Shown: positions 14,543-22,218, numbered from the stretch's first letter. The stretch: 26,134 nt of DNA from Candidatus Moraniibacteriota bacterium (GCA_003510795.1 DOKP01000043.1:1-26134), one strand, 5' to 3'. Numbers and translations are program-made. Notes: generated from the sequence alone by a model not told the origin.

Positions 14543-15277
14543 CTATTCCACTATCGGCAAAGCTCCGCCACTGTCCTCGTTTCTTTGAGCTATTTCTTCT
14601 TGTGGCAGAGATTCATTATTCGCAACTTCGACTGAGACATCTTTTGCGGGACTATTCGCGGTTTCGACGTTGCTGGCATCCTTGGCATCTCCAGTATTAT
14701 TAATATTCTCGGTGCTTTCTATAGTCTCTACATTTTCTACATCTTGACTTTCTGTACTTTCAATAACAACTTCTTCTTCGATTGATTCCTCCCCTGTTAA
14801 ATTCTCTTCATCAGATTCCAAACATTCTTCGTCTCCTTCATCACACTTGCTCTCCTCCTCTTCGATTGGATTCTCTAATGCATATTTAGCAGGATCGTCG
14901 ATACATGATGACGCATAATTTTCTTCCATATTTTCCGAGTTACAAAAAACGAACTCACAATCGGGTTCGTTTTGGGCGCACACAAGCGCATTGCAATCTT
15001 CATCGCTAGCATCACAAGTTTGTATGCGACTTGCATTTTTATTTATAACTTTGAAATACCAGACATCTTCCTCGGGATCACCAGTGCACATCTCCCCCTC
15101 CACATCACTCTCGGGGTCGCACTCCCACACAAAACAAACCTCACTATATGGATCACAATCCACTTGAGCTTGAACGATATAATCTTTTTTGATCATATAA
15201 CGATAGAAGGTCGCCCCGAAAGAAGCCAATATCAAAATTCCCATCGTCCACCAAAATATTTTTGTTTTTGTATCCAT
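14543..15277 (-). CDS. Exported, membrane-anchored Cys-rich acidic protein (unrecognised)
   Basis: An N-terminal membrane anchor (about residues 8-25, FWWTMGILILASFGATFYRY) is followed by a cysteine-rich segment (about 40-150) and an acidic, low-complexity tail (about 150-244) rich in Glu, Asp, Ser and Asn. The Cys residues come in pairs separated by acidic loops: CDPYSEVC, CDASDEDC, CAQNEPDC, CDEGDEEC and longer versions. This suggests disulfide-bonded loops outside the membrane, perhaps with metal affinity (inference). No known family is recognised. A promoter (TTGCAT, 18 bp, TATAAT) is at 15318-15347, within the region of the terminator after the PKD gene, so the gene is probably expressed on its own. 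Confidence 0.75.
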   Translation of the reverse strand: MDTKTKIFWWTMGILILASFGATFYRYMIKKDYIVQAQVDCDPYSEVCFVWECDPESDVEGEMCTGDPEEDVWYFKVINKNASRIQTCDASDEDCNALVCAQNEPDCEFVFCNSENMEENYASSCIDDPAKYALENPIEEEESKCDEGDEECLESDEENLTGEESIEEEVVIESTESQDVENVETIESTENINNTGDAKDASNVETANSPAKDVSVEVANNESLPQEEIAQRNEDSGGALPIVE

Positions 15278-15317
15278 TTTTATAAGCCCTATTTTAGCTC
15301 TTCTTTTAAATTAATTC

Positions 15318-15347
15318 ATTATATCATACAAATTTATCTTAATGCAA
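15318..15347 (-). promoter_or_regulatory. Candidate promoter of the Cys-rich protein gene
   Basis: On the minus strand TTGCAT (15342-15347) and TATAAT (15318-15323) are separated by 18 bp, about 40 nt upstream of the ATG at 15277. Confidence 0.5.
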
Positions 15348-15393
15348 ATAAAAAAAACAAAAAAGCCCATCTTTCCCTAAGGAAAAGATGGGG
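15345..15393 (-). terminator. Rho-independent terminator after the PKD gene
   Basis: On the minus strand the stem CCCATCTTTTCC pairs with GGGAAAGATGGG (about 15366-15392), followed by a T-rich run CTTTTTTGTTTTTTTT. It lies 25 nt after the stop of the PKD-domain gene (15418). Confidence 0.85.
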
Positions 15394-15417
15394 TTAAATA
15401 AATTCAATCATTTGCAG

Positions 15418-16353
15418 TCATTCAATCAACGTGACGCTGATTATCATTGGTGTAGTTGCTTCTGGCTCAGGAGGAGGTAGCGGAGGTGTTGATACTGTAA
15501 TGTAGGCAACTTTTGTTACAGAATCAGTTCCCAAGCTATTATTGGCCGTTAATCTGACGGTAAAAATACCGAGAGAAAGATAAGTGTGCGTGGGATTTTT
15601 CTCTGAGGAAGAATACCCGTCTCCGAAATTCCAATTCCAGCTGGTGGGGTTATTGGTTGAGTGGTCAGTAAAACTGACAGTTAAGGGATTAGTTCCAGAA
15701 AACACGCTGGCAGAAAAGTTAGCTATGATAGGAGGTCTGATTGTCAGCTCAACTTTACCATATTCGTCTTTGTCAGATTCAGAAGAAATATCCTGGTCAC
15801 CATCATCTTCTTCCACATCGACAAAGAAATATATTTTGGCAAAACCGTTTATCGGGAAGCCTTTAGCCGTGCTACCACGAGACACTGTGACTGTTTGACC
15901 GTTTGGTGAAACGGTAATTGTAACCGGGCTCATGGTTTTATCTTCTCTTTCTCCCGGGTCGATATCAAAAGAGCTATCTTCATCAATCTTGGTATCGTTT
16001 TCATCAAAATCACGCTTATTTTCAATCCGATAATCCGCATCTACATTTTTGGCTTCTTGGGAACTACGATTTTCTACCTCCATTCTTCCTTCGACTTGAA
16101 AACTTTGTCCCCAATAGAGAGTTTTGTATATCTCTTTAACCCAGCTTCCGCCTATTTCTCTCAGGTCAAAACTGTTAATATGGAGGTCAGGGTCGGAATC
16201 AGAGGATGTGGGTTCGGGGTCGTTATAAGTTCCTCCATATGATGAAGGACCAATTTGAATGGTAATTGTGCCTCCACAGATTTCAGCCATTGCAACTGGA
16301 ACAAATAATAAAGTAGAAAATGCAAATATCATTAAGATTATTTTTATCTTCAT
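15418..16353 (-). CDS. Secreted PKD-domain protein
   Basis: The open frame extends upstream to 16485, but the start at 16353 (MKIKIILMIFAFSTLLFVP) is chosen because it begins a signal peptide, cleavage likely at VAMA-EI (about 21/22), and has AGGAGG about 10 nt before it. The 311-residue protein has a long polar middle with acidic stretches (DEDNDSDPD-like) and one PKD domain at about 209-287 (WNWNFGDG, THTY, FTVRLTANN), then a Pro-rich tail. PKD domains are extracellular beta-sandwich modules. No catalytic domain is seen. It lies 34 nt downstream of the M23 peptidase gene, suggesting co-transcription and a shared cell-envelope role. Confidence 0.85.
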   Translation of the reverse strand: MKIKIILMIFAFSTLLFVPVAMAEICGGTITIQIGPSSYGGTYNDPEPTSSDSDPDLHINSFDLREIGGSWVKEIYKTLYWGQSFQVEGRMEVENRSSQEAKNVDADYRIENKRDFDENDTKIDEDSSFDIDPGEREDKTMSPVTITVSPNGQTVTVSRGSTAKGFPINGFAKIYFFVDVEEDDGDQDISSESDKDEYGKVELTIRPPIIANFSASVFSGTNPLTVSFTDHSTNNPTSWNWNFGDGYSSSEKNPTHTYLSLGIFTVRLTANNSLGTDSVTKVAYITVSTPPLPPPEPEATTPMIISVTLIE

Positions 16354-16387
16354 TGCTCTCATCCCTCCTTGTATTAGATGGGTAGTC

Positions 16388-17128
16388 TTAGAATGCAGGA
16401 CAAGCACCCATAATTTCAAAACATATTGTTCTGTCTGCAAAGTAACAAGTGGTTGAAGTAACTCGAAACCATTGTTGAGCATCAAAACAATCTACATTTG
16501 GCGGATACCAAGCTGCATCACCAACTTTGCGAACAGTTGCCTCAATCATCTGAAAGTCATCAGAGAAATCAACGTAAGGAGCGTTGTTTTGGATAAAGGT
16601 GAGCGAGTTAGTAAAACCATTGTCACTAGAGCCATATCCTGCCCAACGAGCATCATTGTCATTATACGGCAATCTTATTCCAAAATGAAGATGAACAGTT
16701 CCTCCTGCATAGGGGCCTATCTCTGCAATCTTTTGTCCCTTTTCCACAGTTGTTCCGACGGAAATATTTTTTAAATGAGCATATAAAGCAGTGAAATATT
16801 GTCCATCAGATAGTTGGTGTTTAATGATTAAACCGCCACCGTTAAAACCGAAGCCACCGTATCCATCAACATCCATACGATTATGTAAAACTACACCGTC
16901 AGCAATTGCAAATACCCTTTTTCCTTCCGCAACCCTAATATCTTGACCAAGATGAGATTTCCCTGGATAATTAGGATTGCTTCCATGCCATCCTAAAAGT
17001 AACTCGTTTCCTTCTGTGGGCCAGCAGAGACCGTTTGCCATCATTCCCCCTGGACATTCTGCTAGACAGTTGCTTGATAACAACATTGCTAGCACAATAA
17101 TAAAAAAACTCATTTCTTGACGAGACAT
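16388..17128 (-). CDS. Secreted M23 (LytM-type) metallopeptidase
   Basis: M23 enzymes are zinc endopeptidases that cut peptidoglycan cross-bridges, outside the cytoplasmic membrane. The zinc/catalytic residues are visible: HxxxD (His59, Asp63, in SHLGQD), His118 (YAHL) and HxH (His146, His148, HLHFG). A signal peptide covers about 1-23 (SFFIIVLAMLLSSNCLA). The length of 246 residues fits a single-domain M23 enzyme, with a C-terminal extension of about 95 residues that contains three Cys. GGAGG is about 7 nt before the ATG, one of the clearest ribosome-binding sites in the window. Downstream, 34 nt away, is the PKD protein. A perfect dyad lies 41-63 nt upstream. Confidence 0.93.
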   Translation of the reverse strand: MSRQEMSFFIIVLAMLLSSNCLAECPGGMMANGLCWPTEGNELLLGWHGSNPNYPGKSHLGQDIRVAEGKRVFAIADGVVLHNRMDVDGYGGFGFNGGGLIIKHQLSDGQYFTALYAHLKNISVGTTVEKGQKIAEIGPYAGGTVHLHFGIRLPYNDNDARWAGYGSSDNGFTNSLTFIQNNAPYVDFSDDFQMIEATVRKVGDAAWYPPNVDCFDAQQWFRVTSTTCYFADRTICFEIMGACPAF

Positions 17129-17168
17129 AGCAAACCTCCATTTTTTAAGTTTTCAAACAACTACATAA

Positions 17169-17191
17169 TGTGCAATCTCTATAATTGCACA
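17169..17191 (-). promoter_or_regulatory. Perfect dyad upstream of M23/PKD genes (operator candidate)
   Basis: TGTGCAAT (17169-17176) and ATTGCACA (17184-17191) are exact inverted repeats around 7 nt. The centre reads as TATAGA on the minus strand and could overlap a -10 box. No T-run follows on the minus strand, so it is not a typical terminator. A further TGTGCAGT is at about 17219-17226. Likely a binding site for a dimeric regulator, unproven. Confidence 0.45.
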
Positions 17192-17235
17192 AAAAATATT
17201 TAAAATTTAAACATTCTTTGTGCAGTCATTATTTT

Positions 17236-17865
17236 TTAATTTGTAGCAGTGAAATTTTTCACTATTTCATTAAAAAATGGATTTAAATCACTATTTTCAC
17301 ATGTGATTTTATCGACTTTCATTTGCTTATCTTCCGAATCTGTGGCTGCATAAAAGCTACGAAATGAAAAATTATTTCCATTTAGAATTTTATTTGCTGA
17401 TATGTTGCAACCATAAAGTTCTCCTTCTGACCACCATTGTCTTTTCTGATTAACAATTTTATCAACATCGCGTGAAGAATCTTTATCAATATGAACTGAA
17501 ACATAATCTGAATTAAAATGATTATCTTTATCATACAAAACAATGATTGAGCACCCCTCTGGTATAAGAGCACACTCTGATATTGTATTCCTAACTTTCA
17601 TATGACCATTCTCAACCAAACTAATCTCCCACTCTCCTGGATATTTCACCTCAAATCCATAGTCTTCATTCTGATAAATTTTCCAATTGCTGGTATCAAT
17701 TTTAGATTCTCGTTTGCTTTGGTCAGTATCATCTTGAACAGTTATTTCTTCTTGTAAAACTTCATTATTACCTTTTTCTTTATTTGTAACAATCCAAAAA
17801 CCGCCCCCTGCTATAATTATAAATAGAATTGCAGAAATTATTGTAATAATCGACTTATTTTTCAT
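17236..17865 (-). CDS. Membrane-anchored PsbP-like protein, paralog 1
   Basis: An N-terminal anchor (about residues 5-26, IITIISAILFIIIAGGGFWI) is followed by a linker rich in Glu, Asp and Gln and a domain starting at SNWKIYQNEDYGFEVKYPGE, the pattern seen in PsbP-like proteins. It is one of three adjacent paralogs (17236-20043) that share the anchor and W-x-x-Y-x-N-x-x-Y-G-F-x-x-x-x-P. No lipobox Cys is present after the anchor. The promoter at 17902-17930 is nearly identical to that of paralog 3. The function is unknown; PsbP-like domains in bacteria act mostly as extracytoplasmic binding modules. It is followed by the M23/PKD pair on the same strand. Confidence 0.8.
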   Translation of the reverse strand: MKNKSIITIISAILFIIIAGGGFWIVTNKEKGNNEVLQEEITVQDDTDQSKRESKIDTSNWKIYQNEDYGFEVKYPGEWEISLVENGHMKVRNTISECALIPEGCSIIVLYDKDNHFNSDYVSVHIDKDSSRDVDKIVNQKRQWWSEGELYGCNISANKILNGNNFSFRSFYAATDSEDKQMKVDKITCENSDLNPFFNEIVKNFTATN

Positions 17866-17901
17866 TAGATTTGGTTAAAAAATATTACTTATATTGTTTA
17901 A

Positions 17902-17930
17902 AAAATACCATCTAATCACATGAAAGTCAA
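17902..17930 (-). promoter_or_regulatory. Promoter of paralog 1
   Basis: On the minus strand TTGACT (17925-17930) and TATTTT (17902-17907) are 17 bp apart. The stretch TTAGATGGTATTTTTTAA is shared with the paralog 3 promoter. Confidence 0.55.
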
Positions 17931-17944
17931 TAAAAATCTCACTC

Positions 17945-19132
17945 TTATTGCACATTATTATTTACTGACTCTACGATAGCACGAAGAGTATTCATCGTGT
18001 TATCAACATCCTCTTTGCTTAAAGGATTATGTACTTCTTTATAAATGCCATATCCAACCCTTCTGCATCCGCTCGCATTTCCGCAATCCTTGTTCTTATT
18101 TAAGTCGAACATGTGATAAAAATCATAAAAATATCTTGTTTCAGGCTTAAAAAATTCCTCTCCCTTAGTGTCCACGATAGCATGGAATCCCAGTGCCTCA
18201 TATTTTTCTCCATCTATTGTAAGATTGTCAGTTACATCAACGTTATCGGGTAATATCCCAACTCCTGTCCTCGCTCCACATCGCATGTCGCCCTCTATAG
18301 GAAGAAAGAAAATTATAAACCCCAACCCATACTCCACTCGATAACAATTTCCTTCATCTGTAATTTTAGCAGTTCTAGGATAGGAAAATGAAAAATTAAC
18401 CCCATCATTTTTTTCAACCAGCCAATCTGAGATATTTGTAAAATCACCCTCCCTTTGAATACCAACACGAGACCCATAAAGTTTTAAGGAAGTGGAGTCA
18501 ATAGTATCTTCTAGAAAGGAGATACTTCGAACTATTTTTTTTAATATCGGACGTATTTCCATTTCTAATTCGTTTGTTGTCATAATTGAAGATGTTATAG
18601 AAAATTCAAAATTTCTATTTTTAATATTTGGAACAATAAAGCCTTCTCCAAATCCACTATAGTAATAACCAGTCAAACCATTTATATCCTTACTTTCTAC
18701 AGAAATACCATATGAATCTTTCCATTTTTTTATAATATCATCAGCACCGATAAACAAAGAATTATCTTTGAATTTAACTGAAATCAATATGGCATTTTCT
18801 TTGCCTCCTTCATAGGAATACCATTTATTTTTTTCACTTAACCAGATATTCCAAGATTTCCCCTTGTAATAATACTCATCTCGTAGTTCCCAATTTTTCG
18901 GATATTTTAATGCAAATCCATATTCTTTATTTCTGTAAGTCTGCCAATCACTAGTGTCCGTTTCCTCCATATTAACTTCTTTTTGATTTTTATTATCACC
19001 ACTTTGAGCAATCGTTTCTCCTTGTAAAACTTCCTTATTATCTTTTTCTTTATTTTTTACAAGCCAAAAACTACCCCCAATTAAAATAACGAGAACTAAG
19101 ACTGATATTGATATAACTATGTTTTTATTCAT
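17945..19132 (-). CDS. Membrane-anchored PsbP-like protein, paralog 2, two domains
   Basis: The protein is about twice the length of its neighbours (395 residues). An anchor at about 5-25 (VISISVLVLVILIGGSFWLV) leads into SDWQTYRNKEYGFALKYPKN, the same start as in paralogs 1 and 3. A second domain at about 235-395 begins SDWLVEKNDGVNFSFSYPRT, a more diverged copy of the same start, so the gene seems to encode two tandem PsbP-like domains. The second domain has several Cys (GNCYRVEYG, DMRCGAR, KDCGNASGCRR), perhaps disulfides. It is 79 nt upstream of paralog 1. Alternative: an extracytoplasmic binding protein for an unknown ligand. Family call is by pattern, not by a database match. Confidence 0.8.
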   Translation of the reverse strand: MNKNIVISISVLVLVILIGGSFWLVKNKEKDNKEVLQGETIAQSGDNKNQKEVNMEETDTSDWQTYRNKEYGFALKYPKNWELRDEYYYKGKSWNIWLSEKNKWYSYEGGKENAILISVKFKDNSLFIGADDIIKKWKDSYGISVESKDINGLTGYYYSGFGEGFIVPNIKNRNFEFSITSSIMTTNELEMEIRPILKKIVRSISFLEDTIDSTSLKLYGSRVGIQREGDFTNISDWLVEKNDGVNFSFSYPRTAKITDEGNCYRVEYGLGFIIFFLPIEGDMRCGARTGVGILPDNVDVTDNLTIDGEKYEALGFHAIVDTKGEEFFKPETRYFYDFYHMFDLNKNKDCGNASGCRRVGYGIYKEVHNPLSKEDVDNTMNTLRAIVESVNNNVQ

Positions 19133-19175
19133 TTTTTAAGTATAATTTTTATTTATTTTAAACTAACATTTATAA

Positions 19176-19324
19176 GCACACACAGTCAAATGTTTTGGGA
19201 TTAAACTCCAATTTAAGGTAACAAAAAATAAGTCTCATTTTGGCAGGGAAGCTTCGTTTCTAGGGAGCATTTTTATGCATTTTTGGAGTGGGTAACTTTC
19301 CTTGACTTTGTGTGCCACGAAGCT
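19176..19324. repeat. Structured intergenic region with nested inverted repeats
   Basis: Between paralogs 2 and 3, GCACACACAGTCAA (19176-19189) pairs at 13 of 14 positions with TTGACTTTGTGTGC (19302-19315). Inside and beyond it, AGCTTCGT (19250-19257) pairs with ACGAAGCT (19317-19324). The TTGACT at 19302 with TAATGT at 19324 (16-bp spacing) would also make a plus-strand promoter. No gene is seen before the short ORF at 19364. Origin unknown. Confidence 0.5.
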
Positions 19325-19363
19325 AATGTGTCAGTACATCGGGAATAATATATATAATAAAAT

Positions 19364-19501
19364 ATGGAAAAACAAACGATAAAAAATCTTACTGAGGAAT
19401 ATCTAATGTGGCTACAAATAGAAATAAACTACTCTAATATTTTAAATGTTGAAATAAATGTTTTATATTTTTCAACAAGTTCTTGGGTAAAATCAAAATA
19501 G
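19364..19501 (+). pseudogene. Possible 5' remnant of a tyrosine recombinase gene
   Basis: A short plus-strand ORF of 45 codons begins MEKQTIKNLTEEYLMWLQIE and then INYS. The first 24 residues resemble the N-terminal core-binding domain of XerC/XerD-type integrases (pattern EEYL-x-x-L-x-IE-x-x-YS). The rest is unrelated and overlaps the 3' end of paralog 3 on the other strand, so only a 5' fragment would remain. The similarity is judged by eye and is short. It is the only plus-strand protein-like reading in a minus-strand neighbourhood. Confidence 0.3.
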
Positions 19502-20043
19502 ACACCTCCAATCATAATGAAATAATATGAATCCTCATTATCAAATATTGCATTAGCCCCATACAGAAGTTGTCTGTCATCTATCTGATTGTTCCATTCT
19601 ATAATAAATTTTTTACCATTAATTATAGAGTTATCATTAAAATTATATTTATATATATTTTTGTCATTTTCCGTAAAATTGCTTAATTTTTTTCTGTGAA
19701 TATTAATATTCACACAGTTAGCTGCTGGAAAGCCCATATCATTATGTTCACAATCAATATCATAAAATCTTATAACATTCTCATCTTCTTCATATAATTT
19801 AAATTTCGTATCAAAAATCTGCGATGGATGAGCAATCTCAAATCCATACTCTTCATTCCTGTAGGTCTGCCAACTACTTGTATCAATTTTTTCTTCCACT
19901 ACGATAGCTTCTTCCTGGGTAACTTCATTTTTAGTAGTTGCACCATCTTTATTGTTTTTATTTTTCACAATCCAAAAATCAGCTCCAGCTATCGCTAAAA
20001 CTAGAATTGTAGGAATTATTATGATTATTGATTTATTTTTCAT
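19429..20043 (-). CDS. Membrane-anchored PsbP-like protein, paralog 3
   Basis: This 204-residue protein has the same layout as paralog 1: an N-terminal anchor (about 5-25, IIIIIPTILVLAIAGADFWI), a charged linker, then SSWQTYRNEEYGFEIAHPSQ. The domain after it is diverged (Cys at DIDCEHNDMG and AANCVNI). N-terminal sequence MKNKSIIIIIPTILVLAIAG is closer to paralog 1 than to paralog 2, and so is the promoter, suggesting that paralogs 1 and 3 arose from a recent duplication of gene plus promoter. Its 3' end overlaps the possible integrase fragment on the opposite strand. The function is unknown. Confidence 0.78.
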   Translation of the reverse strand: MKNKSIIIIIPTILVLAIAGADFWIVKNKNNKDGATTKNEVTQEEAIVVEEKIDTSSWQTYRNEEYGFEIAHPSQIFDTKFKLYEEDENVIRFYDIDCEHNDMGFPAANCVNINIHRKKLSNFTENDKNIYKYNFNDNSIINGKKFIIEWNNQIDDRQLLYGANAIFDNEDSYYFIMIGGVYFDFTQELVEKYKTFISTFKILE

Positions 20044-20080
20044 TAAATTTAAACTAATTTTGTCTAATTATGTTAGTTAA

Positions 20081-20109
20081 AAAATACCATCTAAATATAT
20101 AAAAATCAA
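20081..20109 (-). promoter_or_regulatory. Promoter of paralog 3
   Basis: On the minus strand TTGATT (20104-20109) and TATTTT (20081-20086) are 17 bp apart, with the shared stretch TTTAGATGGTATTTTTTAA also found upstream of paralog 1. Confidence 0.55.
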
Positions 20110-20160
20110 TATCTCTAGTTCAAAATGTCTAGTTCAAATTCAAGATCCAAAACTGCTAAA

Positions 20161-20197
20161 CAAAAACAGCTCTTTTAAATTAAGAGCTGTTTTTTGT
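20161..20197. terminator. Terminator after inorganic pyrophosphatase
   Basis: CAAAAACAGCTCTT (20161-20174) pairs with AAGAGCTGTTTTTTG (20182-20196) around a 7-nt loop. A T-run is on both strands, so it can end transcription in both directions. It follows the stop of ppa (20219) by 22 nt. Confidence 0.85.
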
Positions 20198-20218
20198 TTG
20201 AATTTTATTTAAAAAAAA

Positions 20219-20773
20219 TTATTTGATAAACTTCTTTTTGTATTCCTCTTGAGCTTCAGCAATAACTTTATAAGCCTCCTCTGGCCCCAAGAATCTTCCT
20301 ACTTTTACGCTGTCTCTGCCAGTTTGCGGGATTTTATAGATTTCCATAAAAGTTTTTAAATCTTTTCTTTCATAGGGAGTAAGTCCATCTACATGAGTCA
20401 CGTGTTCATAGCGAGGATCTTTATCATTAACACAAATTATTTTATGATCTACTTCGCCATTGTCTTCCATCTCCATAATTCCTACTACTCGACCTTTTAC
20501 GAGAGCTCCAGGAATTATTGGCATTGAGCTAAAAACTACCGCGTCTAATGGATCCTCATCGCCTATATTCCAAGTATTGGGCACATCGCAATAATTCACC
20601 GGATAAAAGGTTGGGCCATAAAGCACTCTATCTAATTCTAAAACACCATACTCTTTATTATATTCATACTTATTCATATCTCCCTTTTGAATTTCTACGA
20701 TTAAGTTTAAAATCTCAGGAGCTTTGTCTTGCGGAATAGTATGGAAATGAGAAGCTACATAATTTTCTTGCAT
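20219..20773 (-). CDS. ppa: Inorganic pyrophosphatase (family I)
   Basis: This cytosolic enzyme hydrolyses pyrophosphate to two phosphates and so drives biosynthetic reactions forward, including aminoacylation by AspRS. The 184 residues match family I (about 175). Visible motifs: EIQKGDMNKYEY (about 27-38, Lys and Tyr near the active site), YPVNYC, and the signature DEDPLD (Asp72, Asp74, Asp77) that binds Mg and pyrophosphate, then GEVDHKIICV. Cys62 stands where Gly is usual (YPxNYG). A TATAAT box is at 20797-20802, about 25 nt before the ATG, without a well-placed -35. It stands alone, followed by a terminator. Confidence 0.96.
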   Translation of the reverse strand: MQENYVASHFHTIPQDKAPEILNLIVEIQKGDMNKYEYNKEYGVLELDRVLYGPTFYPVNYCDVPNTWNIGDEDPLDAVVFSSMPIIPGALVKGRVVGIMEMEDNGEVDHKIICVNDKDPRYEHVTHVDGLTPYERKDLKTFMEIYKIPQTGRDSVKVGRFLGPEEAYKVIAEAQEEYKKKFIK

Positions 20774-20796
20774 ATTTTTTATTTAATTTATTACAC

Positions 20797-20802
20797 ATTA
20801 TA
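20797..20802 (-). promoter_or_regulatory. Candidate -10 box of ppa
   Basis: TATAAT lies within GATATAATG on the minus strand, about 25-30 nt upstream of the ATG at 20773. No good -35 at 16-18 bp. Confidence 0.35.
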
Positions 20803-20907
20803 TCCTAGCACAGATAATTTTATTTTTCAATAAACCCTACGAATTTGGGAATATGTGAATTTAAGATTTTAGGAATATAAGAATATGTGAATTTAAAAAC
20901 GATATTT

Positions 20908-21012
20908 GTCATTGCGAGGTACTCCGTGGCAATCTCAAAATATTATACAGAAATTATTGCCGATAATATATTTCAAGGAGATTGCCACGTCGGAGTACCT
21001 CCTCGCAATGAC
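20908..21012. repeat. Long REP-like palindrome between malic enzyme and ppa
   Basis: The left arm GTCATTGCGAGGTACTCC...GTGGCAATCTC (20908-20936) and the right arm GAGATTGCCACG...GTACCT..CTCGCAATGAC (20978-21012) are complementary, with small insertions in the right arm. The loop is about 41 nt and AT-rich. Such GTCATTGCGAG-type palindromes are dispersed between genes in many bacteria. A decayed relative is in the element at 14341-14531. The flanking region 20774-20907 also holds a direct repeat GAATATGTGAATTTAA at about 20851 and 20880. Confidence 0.7.
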
Positions 21013-21058
21013 GCTTACAATTTGTAGATTCGTAATAAATTTGTAATTCGTAGTAGTA

Positions 21059-22180
21059 TTAAAATATTGTGGCGATTTTTTTAGCCACTCTTTTGTCCAG
21101 GGCGTTGGGGATAATTTTATTGGCAGTTGGTTTTTTTACCATATTGGCCAAAACTTCCGCCGCTTTCAATTTATGGGCAGTAGTAATATCTCGCACCCGC
21201 TTATTTAAGGCTCCGCGAAAAATTCCCGGAAAAACTAAAACATTATTAAGCTGATTTGGAAAATCTGACCTTCCTGTAGCTATTATTTTTGCTCCGCCTT
21301 GTTTGGCTAAGCTGGGCATGATTTCAGGAATGGGATTGGCCATTGCAAAAACTATTGCATCTTTAGCCATTTTTGAAATATCTACGTTATTTACTAAATT
21401 AGGAGCTGAAACTCCAATGAAAACATCTGCCTCAAATAAAGCGTCTCGAATTGTACCCATTAGATTCTCAGGATTAGTGATTTTGGCAATTTCCATTTTT
21501 GAATCATTGAGTCCGCCCTCTCTTTCTTTGAAAATAATACCTTTACTATCCACCATTATGATATTTTTAGCGCCGTAAGCAATTAATAATTTGGCAATTG
21601 CTACTCCGGCTGCGCCTGCTCCACTGATAACAATTTTAATTTTTTTGATTTTTTTATTGACTACCTTCAGGGAGTTAATTAGTCCGGCCAAAACCACAAT
21701 GGCTGTCCCATGTTGATCATCATGAAAAACCGGGATATCCAATTCCTTCTTTAGTTTCTCTTCAATTTTAAAACATCTCGGCGCTGAAATATCTTCTAAA
21801 TTTATGCCTCCAAAAGTTGGGGAAATGTTTTTGATGATTTCTATTATTGTATCCGAATCTTGAGTGGCTATTACAATTGGGATAGCGTCCACTCCTCCCA
21901 GTTCTTTAAACAGAAGAGCTTTACCCTCCATCACTGGCAAAGCCGCTTCGGGTCCAATATTCCCCAAGCCCAAAACCGCGCTCCCATCGGAAATAACCGC
22001 CACAGTATTTTTACGAATCGTATATTCAAAAGACAATTTTTTATCTCTAGCGATGGCATTGCAAACACTGGCTACCCCAGGAGTATAAAGAATTTTTAAA
22101 TTATCTTTGGTTAGTTTTTGTTTTGAATTAATTTCAATTTTTCCTCCTATCTTTTTGGACAATTTTATCGATTCTTCCAT
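21059..22180 (-). CDS. Malic enzyme (malate dehydrogenase, decarboxylating)
   Basis: The enzyme oxidatively decarboxylates malate to pyruvate and CO2 with NAD(P). The 373 residues match the short bacterial/archaeal form (about 370-400). Residues seen: Tyr32 in LYTPGVASVC, Lys in GKALLFKELGGVDAIPI, metal-binding residues in NLEDISAPRCF and FHDDQHGTA, a Rossmann GAGAAGVAIAKLL at about 190-205, and the late Asn residues SDFPNQLNNVLVFPGIFRGAL. NAD versus NADP cannot be told with certainty. A promoter (TTGATT, 16 bp, GATAAT; 22219-22246) lies about 40 nt upstream. It stands alone. It would link C4 acids to pyruvate in a small-genome metabolism. Confidence 0.95.
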   Translation of the reverse strand: MEESIKLSKKIGGKIEINSKQKLTKDNLKILYTPGVASVCNAIARDKKLSFEYTIRKNTVAVISDGSAVLGLGNIGPEAALPVMEGKALLFKELGGVDAIPIVIATQDSDTIIEIIKNISPTFGGINLEDISAPRCFKIEEKLKKELDIPVFHDDQHGTAIVVLAGLINSLKVVNKKIKKIKIVISGAGAAGVAIAKLLIAYGAKNIIMVDSKGIIFKEREGGLNDSKMEIAKITNPENLMGTIRDALFEADVFIGVSAPNLVNNVDISKMAKDAIVFAMANPIPEIMPSLAKQGGAKIIATGRSDFPNQLNNVLVFPGIFRGALNKRVRDITTAHKLKAAEVLANMVKKPTANKIIPNALDKRVAKKIATIF

Positions 22181-22218
22181 AAATTTAATTTAAAACCTTG
22201 ATTTATTAGCACCCCTAT

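Noticed and set aside
16354..16485. N-terminal extension of the PKD protein to 16485
   Set aside because: The extra 44 residues overlap the M23 peptidase gene's 3' end and precede a proper signal peptide with an AGGAGG site, so the start at 16353 is preferred.
17382..17573. 63-aa minus-strand ORF inside paralog 1
   Set aside because: It is in another frame of a real gene and shows no independent start signal.
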